A stretch of DNA of 28,953 nt from CAYRGS01 sp964423875. Lineage in GTDB: Bacteria > UBA8248 > JACPRG01 > G963555815. Shown one piece after another: positions 1-7,834 of this stretch. The stretch lies in the NCBI GenBank assembly GCA_964423875.1, contig CAYRGS010000040.1, forward strand, positions 1 through 28,953, written 5' to 3'. Position 1 is the first letter of the stretch, and every line of letters begins with the position of its first letter. The translations under genes and the position numbers were made by a program. Under the pieces are notes generated by a model. It was not told where the DNA came from. It did not search any database and saw nothing but the letters and a program-made list of their open reading frames with translations.

Positions 1-100
1 ATTCCATCCAGTCCTCATCTTCGGGAAGTTCGCGGATCTCCAGGTCCCCGATTGGTTCAATCGCTCCCACCAGACGAACGCCACCGTCTATGCGGGCCAT
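1..100 (-). CDS. possible divergent gene, 5' fragment, function unknown
   Basis: An open minus-strand frame starts at an ATG (98-100) and runs off the left edge. Its 33 visible residues begin MARIDGGVRLVGAIEPIGDL and continue with an acidic stretch. The codons show the purine-first pattern of real genes, and a GAGG lies about 7 nt upstream of the ATG. I do not recognise the family. Against it, only 39 bp separate it from the mlaD start, and the mlaD frame is also open on the plus strand here. It may therefore be a chance frame, and more sequence to the left would decide. Confidence 0.35.
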   Translation of the reverse strand, partial: MARIDGGVRLVGAIEPIGDLEIRELPEDEDWME

Positions 101-139
101 CCGTTGCCTCGATCCTGTTGTGAGATAAGGGGCGATTGG

Positions 140-595
140 GTGAAACAGGCTGGTGCGGAAACCCTCGTGGGCGTATTTGTCCTTGCGGGGATGGCTTGTT
201 TGGCCTATCTCGCGATTTCGCTGGGCGGCCTGGAAATTTTCCGAGGAAATGATTACCGTGTCATGGCGTTGTTCGACTCCGCCAGCGGCCTGACAAGCGG
301 GGATTCCGTCGAGATCGCTGGGGTGGAGATCGGCAAGGTGGGACGGATCTCTTTGAGTGGCGACGACCAGGCGCGCGTGGAGATGAAAATCCGCGGAGAC
401 GTCAAAATCACAGAAGACGTGATTGCTTCCGTCCGGACGAAGGGGCTCATCGGCGACCGCTACATAAAGCTAGAGCAAGGCGGCTCGGAGCGCTATATTA
501 AGGCTGGCGGGCGGATCCGGGAGACGACTCCCCCCTTGGACATCGAAGAGTTGATTGGCCAATTCATCTTCGGCAAAATTGACAAACAGAAATGA
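140..595 (+). CDS. mlaD: MlaD/MCE-family lipid transport protein
   Basis: This is an inner-membrane-anchored MCE-domain protein. In the Mla system it forms a hexameric lipid-binding ring on the MlaFE ABC transporter and moves phospholipid between the membranes. It has 151 residues, the usual MlaD length. One N-terminal membrane helix (about residues 8-28, AETLVGVFVLAGMACLAYLA) is followed by the MCE core (about 38-115) with the typical GLTSGDSVEIAGVEIGKV and GLIGDRYIKLE blocks, and then by the usual short tail (TTPPLDIEELIGQ). I chose the GTG at 140 because an AAGGGGCG site precedes it and the helix then sits at the N-terminus. The frame is open further upstream to an ATG at 104. No mlaE or mlaF is visible to the left within the window. 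Confidence 0.9.
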   Translation: MKQAGAETLVGVFVLAGMACLAYLAISLGGLEIFRGNDYRVMALFDSASGLTSGDSVEIAGVEIGKVGRISLSGDDQARVEMKIRGDVKITEDVIASVRTKGLIGDRYIKLEQGGSERYIKAGGRIRETTPPLDIEELIGQFIFGKIDKQK

Positions 596-730
596 AAAGT
601 GCGGCTCGACATCCGGTGCCGGTGGGAAATGAAATTTGCTTCAAAAAAGGGGTGCTTCTGTTGATGGCGTAGGACGCCCGGGCAATCAGGTCCCTGAACC
701 CGAATTCCGACCCATTTTTGGAGGCGAGAG

Positions 731-2161
731 ATGAGACCGGCACCTTCTGAGTTGGTCCGCCGGGCGTCGAAGGGTGTTCTTGCGGCCCTGTGCGCATTGG
801 GCCTGTTGTGGGTCGGTGTCCCGCGGGCCGGCGCCCAGAAGCCATCTTCCAGTGATGCGGGGTCCTCGAAGAGGATGTTGACGCTGGACCAGTGCATTCA
901 AATCGCCCTGAAAATCAACGCCGAGATCAAAGAGCGCCGGGCGGGCGTGACCGGAGCGCGGGCGAAGAAGTCTCAGGCCGACGCCGCGCGTTATCCGCAA
1001 ATCGACGGCCTCGCCCTGATCGGTCCGTCGCCCCGGGCCCAAGGGAACCAAGTTGACTCGCCGGACGATCAAGGCAATATCATCATCACCGGCGCTTTCG
1101 CCCGGGGAATCTTCAGCCTCGTTCAGCCCATCTTTACATTCGGCGAAATCAGCGGGTTGCGCAGCGCGGCCGCCTCGAACATCAAGGTGGAGTCCGCGAA
1201 GGTCGACCAGAAGGCGGGCGAGGTTATCACGAAGGTTAAGGGGTACTATTACGGCTATCTGCTCGCCCGCGATTTGCTGAGCCTGGTGAAAGAGGTCAAA
1301 GGTGAATTAGACGGCGCCAAGAAGAAGGTCCGCAAAGCGCTCGACGAGGACGCGGAATGGGTCGATGAAATCGACCTCTACAAGCTGGAGGCCTTCACTT
1401 CCATGGTTGAGGGCACGATGGCCCAGGCCATGAAGTCCGTGCGATTGGCCATGGGCGCATTGAAGTTTTCCATGGGGCTGCCGGGTGATCGGCAAATCGC
1501 ACTGGCGGATTCTCACATCGTCCCGGACGTCAGCCGCGTGGAAAAGCTGCCTTTTTACCAGGAGCGGTCTTTGAAACTCCGTCCGGAGGTTCGTCAAATC
1601 CGCGAAGGCCTGAAGGCCCTTCGGTCCCTGGTGAAAGTGGAACAGAGCAAGTATTTCCCCAAGCTGTTCGTCGGCGTCCTGTTGGATGTGGCCGAGGCGA
1701 CCAACCGGGATGAGCTCAATAACCCCTTTGTCATCGATCCCTTGAACCATGAAACCGGCGGTGTGGTGGTGGGGTTCAAATGGCACTTCGATTTTGGCAT
1801 TACGGCCGGACGGGTTTCCGAGGCCCGGGCGGAAGTTCAGAAGGTCATACACAAGCGGACCATCGCGCTCCAAGGGATTCCATTGCAGGTCCGGAAGGCG
1901 CACGAGGAGTTTCTGGAAGCCAGCAAGAACATCAAGTCCACAGAGAATTCGTACAAGTTCGCCAAGAAATGGCTGGTCGCTTCGATCGCAAACTTTGACC
2001 TGGGCATCGGAGAGGCGGAGGAAATCTTCAAGGCCCTGGAACAATATGCCAAGATCCGTGCGGAAAATTACAAGCAGATCTATGCTTACAATATGGCCAT
2101 TGCGAACCTCGATAGAGCCAGTGGTCTGGCTATGAGATATCTCAAAAAAAATCGAAAATGA
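731..2161 (+). CDS. TolC-family outer-membrane protein
   Basis: This 476-residue protein begins with a Sec signal peptide (about residues 1-35, hydrophobic core LAALCALGLLWVG, cleavage near RAGAQ). Its body reads like an outer-membrane efflux (TolC/OEP) protein, with long helical stretches, a helical first repeat starting LTLDQCIQIALKINAEIKE, and a second repeat ending EYNMAIANLDRASGLA-like (YAYNMAIANLDRASGL). A GGAGG site lies 6 nt before the ATG. It lies between mlaD and mlaC, 135 bp after the former. That order is known in other Gram-negatives and suggests that it offers an outer-membrane or trans-periplasmic partner to the Mla proteins, in place of an MlaA/porin pair. The specific role is inferred from context, and an unrelated efflux role is possible. 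Confidence 0.85.
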   Translation: MRPAPSELVRRASKGVLAALCALGLLWVGVPRAGAQKPSSSDAGSSKRMLTLDQCIQIALKINAEIKERRAGVTGARAKKSQADAARYPQIDGLALIGPSPRAQGNQVDSPDDQGNIIITGAFARGIFSLVQPIFTFGEISGLRSAAASNIKVESAKVDQKAGEVITKVKGYYYGYLLARDLLSLVKEVKGELDGAKKKVRKALDEDAEWVDEIDLYKLEAFTSMVEGTMAQAMKSVRLAMGALKFSMGLPGDRQIALADSHIVPDVSRVEKLPFYQERSLKLRPEVRQIREGLKALRSLVKVEQSKYFPKLFVGVLLDVAEATNRDELNNPFVIDPLNHETGGVVVGFKWHFDFGITAGRVSEARAEVQKVIHKRTIALQGIPLQVRKAHEEFLEASKNIKSTENSYKFAKKWLVASIANFDLGIGEAEEIFKALEQYAKIRAENYKQIYAYNMAIANLDRASGLAMRYLKKNRK

Positions 2162-2237
2162 GGAGTCCCGTCCACCGGAATTTTTTGTGGTGGTGGGGTG
2201 TTCTGTACTTATATTGATTTCATAGGAGGATCCCGCA

Positions 2238-2864
2238 TTGAACTGTCGCGTAAGATGTATCGGCGGGACGGCGGCCCTTGGGGGTTTCTTGCTTGCCGCG
2301 TGGATTTTCACGGGGGGAGGGGCTCGCGCCCTTGCCGGTGATCCCCGGGGAGAGGTGGAGAGTTCCATCTCTCGGGTGTTGGAGGTGCTGAAGGATCCGG
2401 CTCTGAAGGGGGAGGATCACCAAGAAGCCCGCAGGAAAAAGATGCGCGAAATCATTCATATCAGATTCGATTTCGCTGAAATGGGGAAGCGGTCCCTCGC
2501 AAGGCAATGGCGGAAAAGGAGTCTGGAGGAAAAGAAGGAATTCGTCGATGTCTTCTCGCGCCTTCTAGAAGACTCTTACGTGTCCAAGATCGAGGCCTAT
2601 TCGAACGAGAAGATTGTTTATCACACGGAGCGCAAGGAAGAGAAGTACGCCGAGGTCAAGAGCAAGGTCGTCCCGAAAAGCGGCCGGGATATCGCCATTG
2701 ATTACCGGCTTCACAAGACGCCGGAAGGTTGGCGCGTCTACGACGTTGTTATCGAGGGTGTGAGCCTAGTGGCGAATTACCGCAGACAGTTCAAGCGCCT
2801 GATCCGGAGAAGCTCGTACAAAGAACTGCTTGCCCGCCTGAAGACCAAGCGGGGAGAGTTCTAA
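2238..2864 (+). CDS. mlaC: MlaC-family periplasmic phospholipid-binding protein
   Basis: MlaC (toluene-tolerance Ttg2/Ttg2D family) shuttles phospholipid through the periplasm between the outer membrane and the MlaD ring. The protein has 208 residues, with a signal peptide of about 34 residues ending near ARALAGDP. The mature part keeps the family pattern: an N-terminal helix (VESSISRVLEVLKDPAL), the FDFAEMGKRSLARQWRKRS block, then VDVFSRLLEDSYVSKIEAYS and a beta-rich C-terminal half (VYDVVIEGVSLVANYRRQF). The start is TTG at 2238, supported by a strong AGGAGGA 7 nt upstream. It is the third gene of the cluster, 76 bp after the TolC-like gene. Confidence 0.9.
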   Translation: MNCRVRCIGGTAALGGFLLAAWIFTGGGARALAGDPRGEVESSISRVLEVLKDPALKGEDHQEARRKKMREIIHIRFDFAEMGKRSLARQWRKRSLEEKKEFVDVFSRLLEDSYVSKIEAYSNEKIVYHTERKEEKYAEVKSKVVPKSGRDIAIDYRLHKTPEGWRVYDVVIEGVSLVANYRRQFKRLIRRSSYKELLARLKTKRGEF

Positions 2865-2902
2865 GTCAACACCGCCAGGAGGGGCAAGAAGTGATAGATG
2901 CA

Positions 2903-2935
2903 GGGTCTCGAACATGTCTTTTTGTCTCGAGACCC
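2903..2935. repeat. 9-bp perfect inverted repeat after mlaC
   Basis: GGGTCTCGA (2903-2911) and TCGAGACCC (2927-2935) are perfect complements around a 15-nt loop that contains TTTTT. The repeat lies 39 bp after the mlaC stop. There is no T-tract after the stem, so it is not a standard terminator. It may still stabilise the 3' end of the mRNA or bind a protein. Confidence 0.45.
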
Positions 2936-3071
2936 GAGTTGCCCTTTCCGTCCGGGTGGTGACGCCGGGGTTTTCAGACGGGTCGAGCGTGCGCATGGTC
3001 GGCTTTGCTCTCGATGGGCTTGCTCACCCGCAGCTCCAATCACTCTTATCTCCTGATTTTCATGTCTACCG

Positions 3072-3103
3072 CTTGTGTCCGGCCGGTTTAAATCGGGCGC
3101 AAG
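3072..3103 (+). terminator. possible weak terminator hairpin
   Basis: CTTGTGTCCG (3072-3081) pairs with CGGGCGCAAG (3094-3103). The stem is 10 bp with two G-U pairs, the loop is 12 nt, and only three T residues follow. It could end the mla transcript 208 bp after mlaC. The rest of 2865-3228 shows no convincing gene. Confidence 0.3.
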
Positions 3104-3243
3104 TTTCCTGAGCGCAATCAATTGTCCAATGAAGTCTTGATCCCATCGCGGGCGACCCGCCTTCCGTCCCTGGGGCCATCTCCCTGGATGGAAATCGGTC
3201 GCTGTTTGGATCCATCACCCGGGAGAGGATGGCGGGACCGCCG

Positions 3244-3672
3244 ATGAATTTGGTTCGTATGGCAGGCAGGCTGGTCAAAGGCCGGGGGGATGGGGCGGGA
3301 TTCACAGAGATTCCCTGGGTCAAGGAAGCCTTTACGCGGATTCTGGGTTTCGAGCCTTATCCGGGGACGGTCAACCTTCGGGTGGATCTCTCCCCCGAGG
3401 CGAAGGACGCCCTGCGAGTCATCTGGAAGTCGGAAGGGATTTTGATGCATCCTCCCGAAGGGTCGGGATTCTGCGCCGCCCGGTGTTTCCGGGGAAGGCT
3501 GGGGGCCGCGTGTTCCGCGGGCTTGGTCATCCCGGACGTGGAGGGTTACTACGAGGATGTGTTGGAGCTCGTGGCGCCTGTGAACGTCCGGGAGGCCTTG
3601 GGGGTTTCCGAAGGGGACCCCATCGAGGTGGAGATCGATCTGGACCCCGGCTCAGAAAGCGGGGCGACCTGA
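3244..3672 (+). CDS. ribK: CTP-dependent riboflavin kinase (DUF120 family)
   Basis: The enzyme phosphorylates riboflavin to FMN using CTP instead of ATP, and is best known from archaea. The 142 residues fit the single-domain archaeal enzyme in length. Recognisable parts are the N-terminal strand MNLVRMAGRLVKGRGDGAGF, the signature LGFEPYPGTVNLRVD (about residues 34-48) that shapes the nucleotide and riboflavin site, and a C-terminal block ELVAPVNVREALGVSEGDPI. I chose ATG 3244 because archaeal homologues begin at this strand. ATG 3229 is possible, but the GGAGAGG site directly abuts it. No separate helix-turn-helix domain is present, unlike some archaeal RibK proteins. The stop overlaps the next start by one base, so the two are co-transcribed. 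Confidence 0.8.
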   Translation: MNLVRMAGRLVKGRGDGAGFTEIPWVKEAFTRILGFEPYPGTVNLRVDLSPEAKDALRVIWKSEGILMHPPEGSGFCAARCFRGRLGAACSAGLVIPDVEGYYEDVLELVAPVNVREALGVSEGDPIEVEIDLDPGSESGAT

Positions 3673-3947
3673 TGTCCGCGCCTCGGGTCCGTCCCGGATT
3701 CTGGCAAATCTGGAGACAGGGCCGGCTGGCGGTCCGGCTGTTGAAAGACGACCGGGTCTCCGCTTGGCCGAAGGCCATCTTGGCGCTGGGGATGGTCTAT
3801 CTGCTGTCGCCCATCGACTTGATTCCGGATTTCACCGTGCCCGGCTTGGGTTACGTGGACGACCTGTTTCTCCTCCTGCTGGCCCTGCGGGGGTTTATCG
3901 CGGTTTGTCCGACCCCTGTGGTGCGGGAGCACTTGCGGGGGGTCTAG
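3672..3947 (+). CDS. DUF1232 (YkvA-like) small membrane protein
   Basis: This 91-residue protein carries the DUF1232 signature: WPKAILALGMVYLLSPIDLI, then PDF...GLGYVDDLFLLLLALRGFI (about residues 33-75). It probably forms two short membrane-associated helices joined by the acidic PIDLIPD/DD loop. The biochemical role of the family is not established. The ATG overlaps the ribK stop (TGATG), which implies translational coupling. The pairing with riboflavin kinase may be only positional. Confidence 0.8.
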   Translation: MSAPRVRPGFWQIWRQGRLAVRLLKDDRVSAWPKAILALGMVYLLSPIDLIPDFTVPGLGYVDDLFLLLLALRGFIAVCPTPVVREHLRGV

Positions 3948-4009
3948 CCTCAATCCGGCGCGGGCTCCCTGCCTCTTTCCAGGATGTCCCGTTTCGAGCC
4001 GACCCCACC

Positions 4010-4183
4010 CTACTTCTCCCCGGGGTCGCGGGGATCGCCGCAAAGGCCGTCCATTTCATCGGCGGCGCGTTGCGCCCGCCTCTCTCGCTTTACCTGTTTT
4101 GGGCCGTATCCGTTGTGCTTTGCGAATGGGTCTCGTTGCCAGAGGTCCAACATCCCGGCGCGCCGATACCTCCGCGCGGCCAT
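4010..4183 (-). CDS. possible small hydrophilic protein, 57 aa
   Basis: A minus-strand frame of 57 residues starts MAARRYRRAGMLDLWQRDPF, contains NGYGPKQVKRERRAQRAADE and ends PRDPGEK. It is rich in Arg, Lys and Asp, and roughly three quarters of its codons end in G or C, as expected for a gene in this genome. The overlapping plus-strand frames read as Pro/Ser/Arg-rich noise. The ribosome site is weak (GGGAG about 12 nt before the ATG). I do not recognise it. It lies in a 690-bp stretch with no other convincing gene. Confidence 0.35.
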   Translation of the reverse strand: MAARRYRRAGMLDLWQRDPFAKHNGYGPKQVKRERRAQRAADEMDGLCGDPRDPGEK

Positions 4184-4548
4184 GAGGAGGGATTTCTCCC
4201 GATGGGCGTGTAACGGATTGGAATCAAATGGGTTGAAACGATTTCCCCCGCGTGTGGATATGTCATGTCAATGGAACCCCCCGGGCGAATTGTGTGAGGA
4301 TGAATCCAGGTTTTGCGGGAAATGAGTCGGTTTGCCGGCACCATCTGCCTTCGAGCGTGGTGATTCATCCGGCGGGTGGCCTCTTTCCATTATGAGGGGG
4401 ATTCCTTGCCGTCCATCAATCAAGGTTCAGGGCGGCCGGAGGCTGCTCCCGCGCGAAGGGCAAACGGGCCGCGGCCGAAAGGGTCGACTTACAGGATTGA
4501 AACCGACTGCCGATCCACAGGCGCGACAAAGAGGTTTTTTTAGCAACC

Positions 4549-4572
4549 TGGGATGATTTCCCAGCATATAAT
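4549..4572 (+). promoter_or_regulatory. consensus -10 box with an overlapping dyad
   Basis: A perfect TATAAT (4567-4572) lies 62 bp before the TPR gene start. Just upstream, CTGGGA (4549-4554) and TCCCAG (4560-4565) form a 6-bp dyad that could be an operator. No good -35 box lies at the right distance (4544-4549 is CAACCT), so the promoter would need an activator or be weak. The rest of 4216-4634 shows nothing else I can support. Confidence 0.3.
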
Positions 4573-4634
4573 GAGTGAAAAGACATGCTTTGTTAGCGTG
4601 TCGTCGGGGCAAGGGTTCCCCAGCGGGGTCGGTG

Positions 4635-5108
4635 ATGGGACGTCAAGAGGCCGAAGATCTTTTTGCGCGGGCCTGGGAAAATCACCGCAAGGGGGACGTG
4701 GACCGCGCCATTGCGCTCTACGAAGAGTCCATCCGGGTATTTCCCACCGCCGAGGCCTACACCTTTCTGGGCTGGGCTTACAGCCATCAAGGGGATCTTG
4801 ATCGGGCCATTGAAGAGTGTCGCCGGGCCATCGAGACAGACCCGGATTATGGCAACCCCTATAACGACATCGGCGCGTATTTGGTCCAAAAGGGGATGCA
4901 TGAGGACGCCATCCCCTGGCTTGAGAAGGCGATGCGTGCGGGGCGCTACGAGAGTTATCACTATCCCCACATGAATCTGGGGCGCGTCTATTTACACCAG
5001 AAGAATTACGTGAAGGCGATGGCGGAGTTTGAGAAGGCCCTAAAACTCGAGCCGGCGTATACGCTCGCGAGGGTTCAACTGGCCAAGTTGCGGGCGATGT
5101 TCAATTGA
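4635..5108 (+). CDS. tetratricopeptide-repeat protein
   Basis: The protein has 157 residues made almost wholly of TPR helices. Units include AWENHRKGDVDRAIALYEES, AYTFLGWAYSHQGDLDRAIE, an NPYNDIGAYLVQKGMHEDAI unit, and a last NLGRVYLHQKNYVKAMAEFE unit with the classic Pro-rich end EPAYTLAR. TPRs bind peptides or scaffold complexes, and the partner is unknown. There is no signal peptide, so it is probably cytoplasmic. I chose ATG 4635, where the TPR fold begins. An in-frame GTG at 4575 would add 20 residues that look unstructured. The gene stands alone, converging on gcvT. Confidence 0.8.
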   Translation: MGRQEAEDLFARAWENHRKGDVDRAIALYEESIRVFPTAEAYTFLGWAYSHQGDLDRAIEECRRAIETDPDYGNPYNDIGAYLVQKGMHEDAIPWLEKAMRAGRYESYHYPHMNLGRVYLHQKNYVKAMAEFEKALKLEPAYTLARVQLAKLRAMFN

Positions 5109-5328
5109 GCTCCCGGGAATCAACGTCGACCTTTTGGAAACTCCATCAGAACGGAAACGAGGGCCGTTCATGGCGGCGGTCCTTTGGGTTTCCCCGCTTA
5201 GCCTGGATATCTCACAAAGAGGATTTTCAGCTTCGGATGGGCCGGTGAACTGATTGCCTTTCAATAGATTGCCCGATGCGAGCCAGTTGCCCGGCTGTAA
5301 CACCCTGTTCTCTGCGCGGGTGTATGAC

Positions 5329-5400
5329 GGGCCGGTACGGGGACCGGCCCCTACGACAAAAAACGCCGTGTGCCGTAGGGGCGGGTCCCCGTACCCGCCC
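5329..5400. repeat. palindromic REP-like element
   Basis: A 27-bp arm (5329-5355, from GGGCCGGTACGGGG to CCCCTACG) is followed by an 18-nt A-rich loop and its near-perfect inverted copy (5374-5400). Only two positions differ between the arms. Each arm is itself close to a palindrome around GTACGGGGAC. GTAGGGGCGGGTCCCCGTACCC-like elements are dispersed in many GC-rich bacterial genomes, so this is probably a copy of an interspersed family. It lies between the convergent TPR and gcvT genes, where it could help end both transcripts. The rest of 5109-5585 shows no gene. Confidence 0.75.
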
Positions 5401-5585
5401 GAAGTAACGACCGATTGCAGAATTGGTCAACATCAGCGAAAACGAACCACCGGGCGTGATTCCTCGGCCAATCACAATTCAGGCGATGCGTTGGTGAGAA
5501 ATGCGGGTTAGCCCCCAACCTCTGAAGCCCTCGATGAGTGGACACAATGAGGAAGGCCTTTCTCTTCTCTTGTGCGAAGCGCCGG

Positions 5586-6851
5586 CTAATGAATTTCAGC
5601 GCGCGCGAAGGGGGCCTTCGCCGCATCGAGATGCCTCTTGACAATGACGGCCTCCACCGTCCGCCGGCCGTCGCCGATCTCCAACGGCTGACCGGCCGCC
5701 AAGTCCGCGCGCAGATACGCCAAGCCGATGGCCCGGCGGCCGCTTTCCTCGGACGGATTCGCGTCTTCAAATCGCCAGTAGGGGATCATCGTCCCGCTGG
5801 TGACATGGCCCACCGGGGCGCCCCCGCCGGACGGCGAGACCTCATGGCCCTGCCGGGCGATTCCCCTTCCGGTGACCCTGAAGGGGAAGATCCGTTTGGG
5901 CAGCGTCCAGGACCCAGGCGGGCCGTCCATCTCTCCCTTACGCCTCGCCTCCAGCTCCCGGCGCTGGGCTTGCAGGGCCTCCCGCCCGACGAAGTCGCCT
6001 TTTTTCTCCGAAAAGCTCACGGCGAAGCGTGAGAGGGGAACGGCGAAGATGGGGATGTCCCGGCCGTCGGGTCCTTGACCGAACTCGTGGCCGTAGAGCG
6101 GATAGCCCGCCTCCAGGCGCAATGAATCCCGGGCGCCCAGCCCCACGGGGGAGATACCCAGAGGACCTCCCGCCGAAATCAGCCTCTCCCAAAGCCCGAC
6201 AGCGAACTCCGCCGGCGTGAAAAGCTCGAACGAATGGGGCTCCCCGGTGTATCCCGTCCGGGAGAGGATGAGAGGCTGGGCCTCGATCTTTACGGATGTG
6301 AAGGAATTCCGCTTCGCTTCCAGGAGGGACCGGAAGGCGCTTTTTGCCGGGTCGGGCAGCATGGCTTCCAGGATGGCCGGCGATTGTGGTCCCTGAAGTG
6401 AGGTCATGAAGAGGTCCGAAGTGATGTCCTTGAGATCGGCCTTCGGGTATGGCTCCAGATGTTGGGACAACCGGTCGTAATCCTTGCCCGTGTTCGAGGC
6501 GTTGACGACCATGAGGTAATCGCCTTCGCCCCGCTGATAGAGATAAGCGTCGTCCACCGCCGCGCCCGCCTCGTCGGGGATGATGGTGTACTGGGCGAGG
6601 CCGGGCGTCAGGGCGGAGGCGTCGTTGGTCAGCGTGTGTTGGAGGAAGGGGAGGGCGTCGGCGCCGCTCACCCGGAACCTCCCCATGTGGGAGATGTCGA
6701 ACAAGCCCGCCCCCTTCCGCGTGGCCAGGTGCTCCGCGAGAATGCCCAGGGCGTAGTTCACCGGCATGTCCCAGCCGCCGAAGGGGACCATCCTGGCCCC
6801 GTTCTCGCGGTGCCAGCCGTTCAAAAGGGTTTTTTTCAGTGCTTCGGTCAT
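5586..6851 (-). CDS. gcvT: GcvT-family aminomethyltransferase
   Basis: GcvT is the tetrahydrofolate-dependent T-protein of the glycine cleavage system. The N-terminal half carries the family blocks ARMVPFGGWDMPVNY (about 19-33), FDISHMGRFRVSG (51-63) and AAVDDAYLY, with the conserved Asp pair at about 100-101, then VVNASN. Later come SRTGYTGEPHSFELF and GLGARDSLRLEAGYPLYGHE. At 421 residues it is longer than E. coli GcvT (364), with extra sequence in the C-terminal barrel (after TSGTMIPYW). The start is ATG with a GGGA site. It lies 24 bp after the rhodanese gene. No gcvH or gcvP is nearby, so a related GcvT-fold role, such as methyl transfer from another donor, remains possible. Confidence 0.8.
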   Translation of the reverse strand: MTEALKKTLLNGWHRENGARMVPFGGWDMPVNYALGILAEHLATRKGAGLFDISHMGRFRVSGADALPFLQHTLTNDASALTPGLAQYTIIPDEAGAAVDDAYLYQRGEGDYLMVVNASNTGKDYDRLSQHLEPYPKADLKDITSDLFMTSLQGPQSPAILEAMLPDPAKSAFRSLLEAKRNSFTSVKIEAQPLILSRTGYTGEPHSFELFTPAEFAVGLWERLISAGGPLGISPVGLGARDSLRLEAGYPLYGHEFGQGPDGRDIPIFAVPLSRFAVSFSEKKGDFVGREALQAQRRELEARRKGEMDGPPGSWTLPKRIFPFRVTGRGIARQGHEVSPSGGGAPVGHVTSGTMIPYWRFEDANPSEESGRRAIGLAYLRADLAAGQPLEIGDGRRTVEAVIVKRHLDAAKAPFARAEIH

Positions 6852-6875
6852 GGTATGTCTTCCCGGATTGGCGGG

Positions 6876-7712
6876 CTATGGGGCGGTCGGCACTTCGAGG
6901 GGAAGGTCTTCGTGGTCCCCCCACTCCTTCCAGGATCCGATGTAGTTCCGGACGTTCGGGTAGCCGATGAGCCGGAGTGCCAGGTAGGCATGGGCCGACC
7001 GGTAGCCTCCCTGGCAGTAGGGGATGATGAGCTTCTCTGAGGTCACGCCCTGTCCCTCGTACATTGCTTTCAGGTCCGCCGCGGGTTTGTAACAACCCTC
7101 CTCGTCCAGGTTCTTCGTCCATTCAATGTGGACGGCGCCCGGAATCGCCCCGCCCCGCTTGGCGCGGACGAGCTTTCCGGTGTATTCGTCGTCCGAGCGG
7201 GTGTCGAGGATGCAGACATCAGGCTCCCCCAGCCGCGCCAGGATGTCGTCCGCGCTGGCCAGCCGGTCCGTGATCGGATGGTCGGCGACGAATTTCGTCG
7301 ATTTCGTGTCCACGGGGTCCGTGCTCAGCGGAAGGCCCGCCGTCCTCCATGCGCCGATTCCCCCGTCCAGGATGTGGACGTCTTTGTGTCCGAAGTATTC
7401 CAGGAACCAGAACCCGCGGCTCGACTTGAACCCGGAGTTCTCCTCGTAAAAGATGACGGTCTTATCGTAATCCACGCCCCGGCCCGCCATCAGGTAGGAG
7501 ATCATCCACATGAACGCCGCGAACGGATCGGGCCGCGTGTCGTTCAGGCTGATCCCGAACAGGTCGAAGTGAACCGCCCCCGGGAGGTGTCCGCGGACGT
7601 AATCCGCCGTCGGCCGGACGTCGATAACCAGGAGCCTGTCCTCTCCGAGACGCTCGCTCAATGGACGCGGGGCGAAGAGGAGGTTCGGATTTGCGTAATG
7701 GCGATCATTCAT
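6876..7712 (-). CDS. two-domain rhodanese-type sulfurtransferase
   Basis: This 278-residue protein has tandem rhodanese domains. The N-terminal domain (about 10-130) contains LLVIDVRPTADYVRGHLPGA and an inactive loop (YEENSGFKSSRG) without Cys. The C-terminal domain (about 150-270) has VCILDTRSDDEYTG and the active loop YCQGGYRSAH with the nucleophile C233. The loop differs from CRKGVT of thiosulfate sulfurtransferase and CGSGVT of mercaptopyruvate sulfurtransferase, so the sulfur donor cannot be told. There is no signal peptide, so it is likely cytoplasmic. It is translated just ahead of gcvT on the same strand and probably forms an operon with it and with the cupin 122 bp upstream. Confidence 0.88.
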   Translation of the reverse strand: MNDRHYANPNLLFAPRPLSERLGEDRLLVIDVRPTADYVRGHLPGAVHFDLFGISLNDTRPDPFAAFMWMISYLMAGRGVDYDKTVIFYEENSGFKSSRGFWFLEYFGHKDVHILDGGIGAWRTAGLPLSTDPVDTKSTKFVADHPITDRLASADDILARLGEPDVCILDTRSDDEYTGKLVRAKRGGAIPGAVHIEWTKNLDEEGCYKPAADLKAMYEGQGVTSEKLIIPYCQGGYRSAHAYLALRLIGYPNVRNYIGSWKEWGDHEDLPLEVPTAP

Positions 7713-7834
7713 GGCCGGTTGACTCCGTTCGCGAGGCGACCCCCCGGCGAGATTCCGCCGGGACGGCCCCGTCTCCTTGGTGAATCCGGAGTGGACTACA
7801 CCTGAAGGGGTGGCCTCGGGTGGGCGCGGGATCT

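Noticed and set aside
2210..2215. TATATT as an internal promoter before mlaC
   Set aside because: No -35 box at suitable spacing. The gene has a good ribosome site and fits read-through from mlaD and the TolC-like gene.
3948..4325. Plus-strand frame 3984-4325 as a gene
   Set aside because: Ser/Arg/Pro-rich translation with no ribosome site and no fold signs. The antisense small frame reads better.
5180..5230. Possible insertion-sequence end (GGATATCTCACAAAG)
   Set aside because: I could not find a partner inverted repeat, a target duplication or a transposase frame in the surrounding 470 bp.
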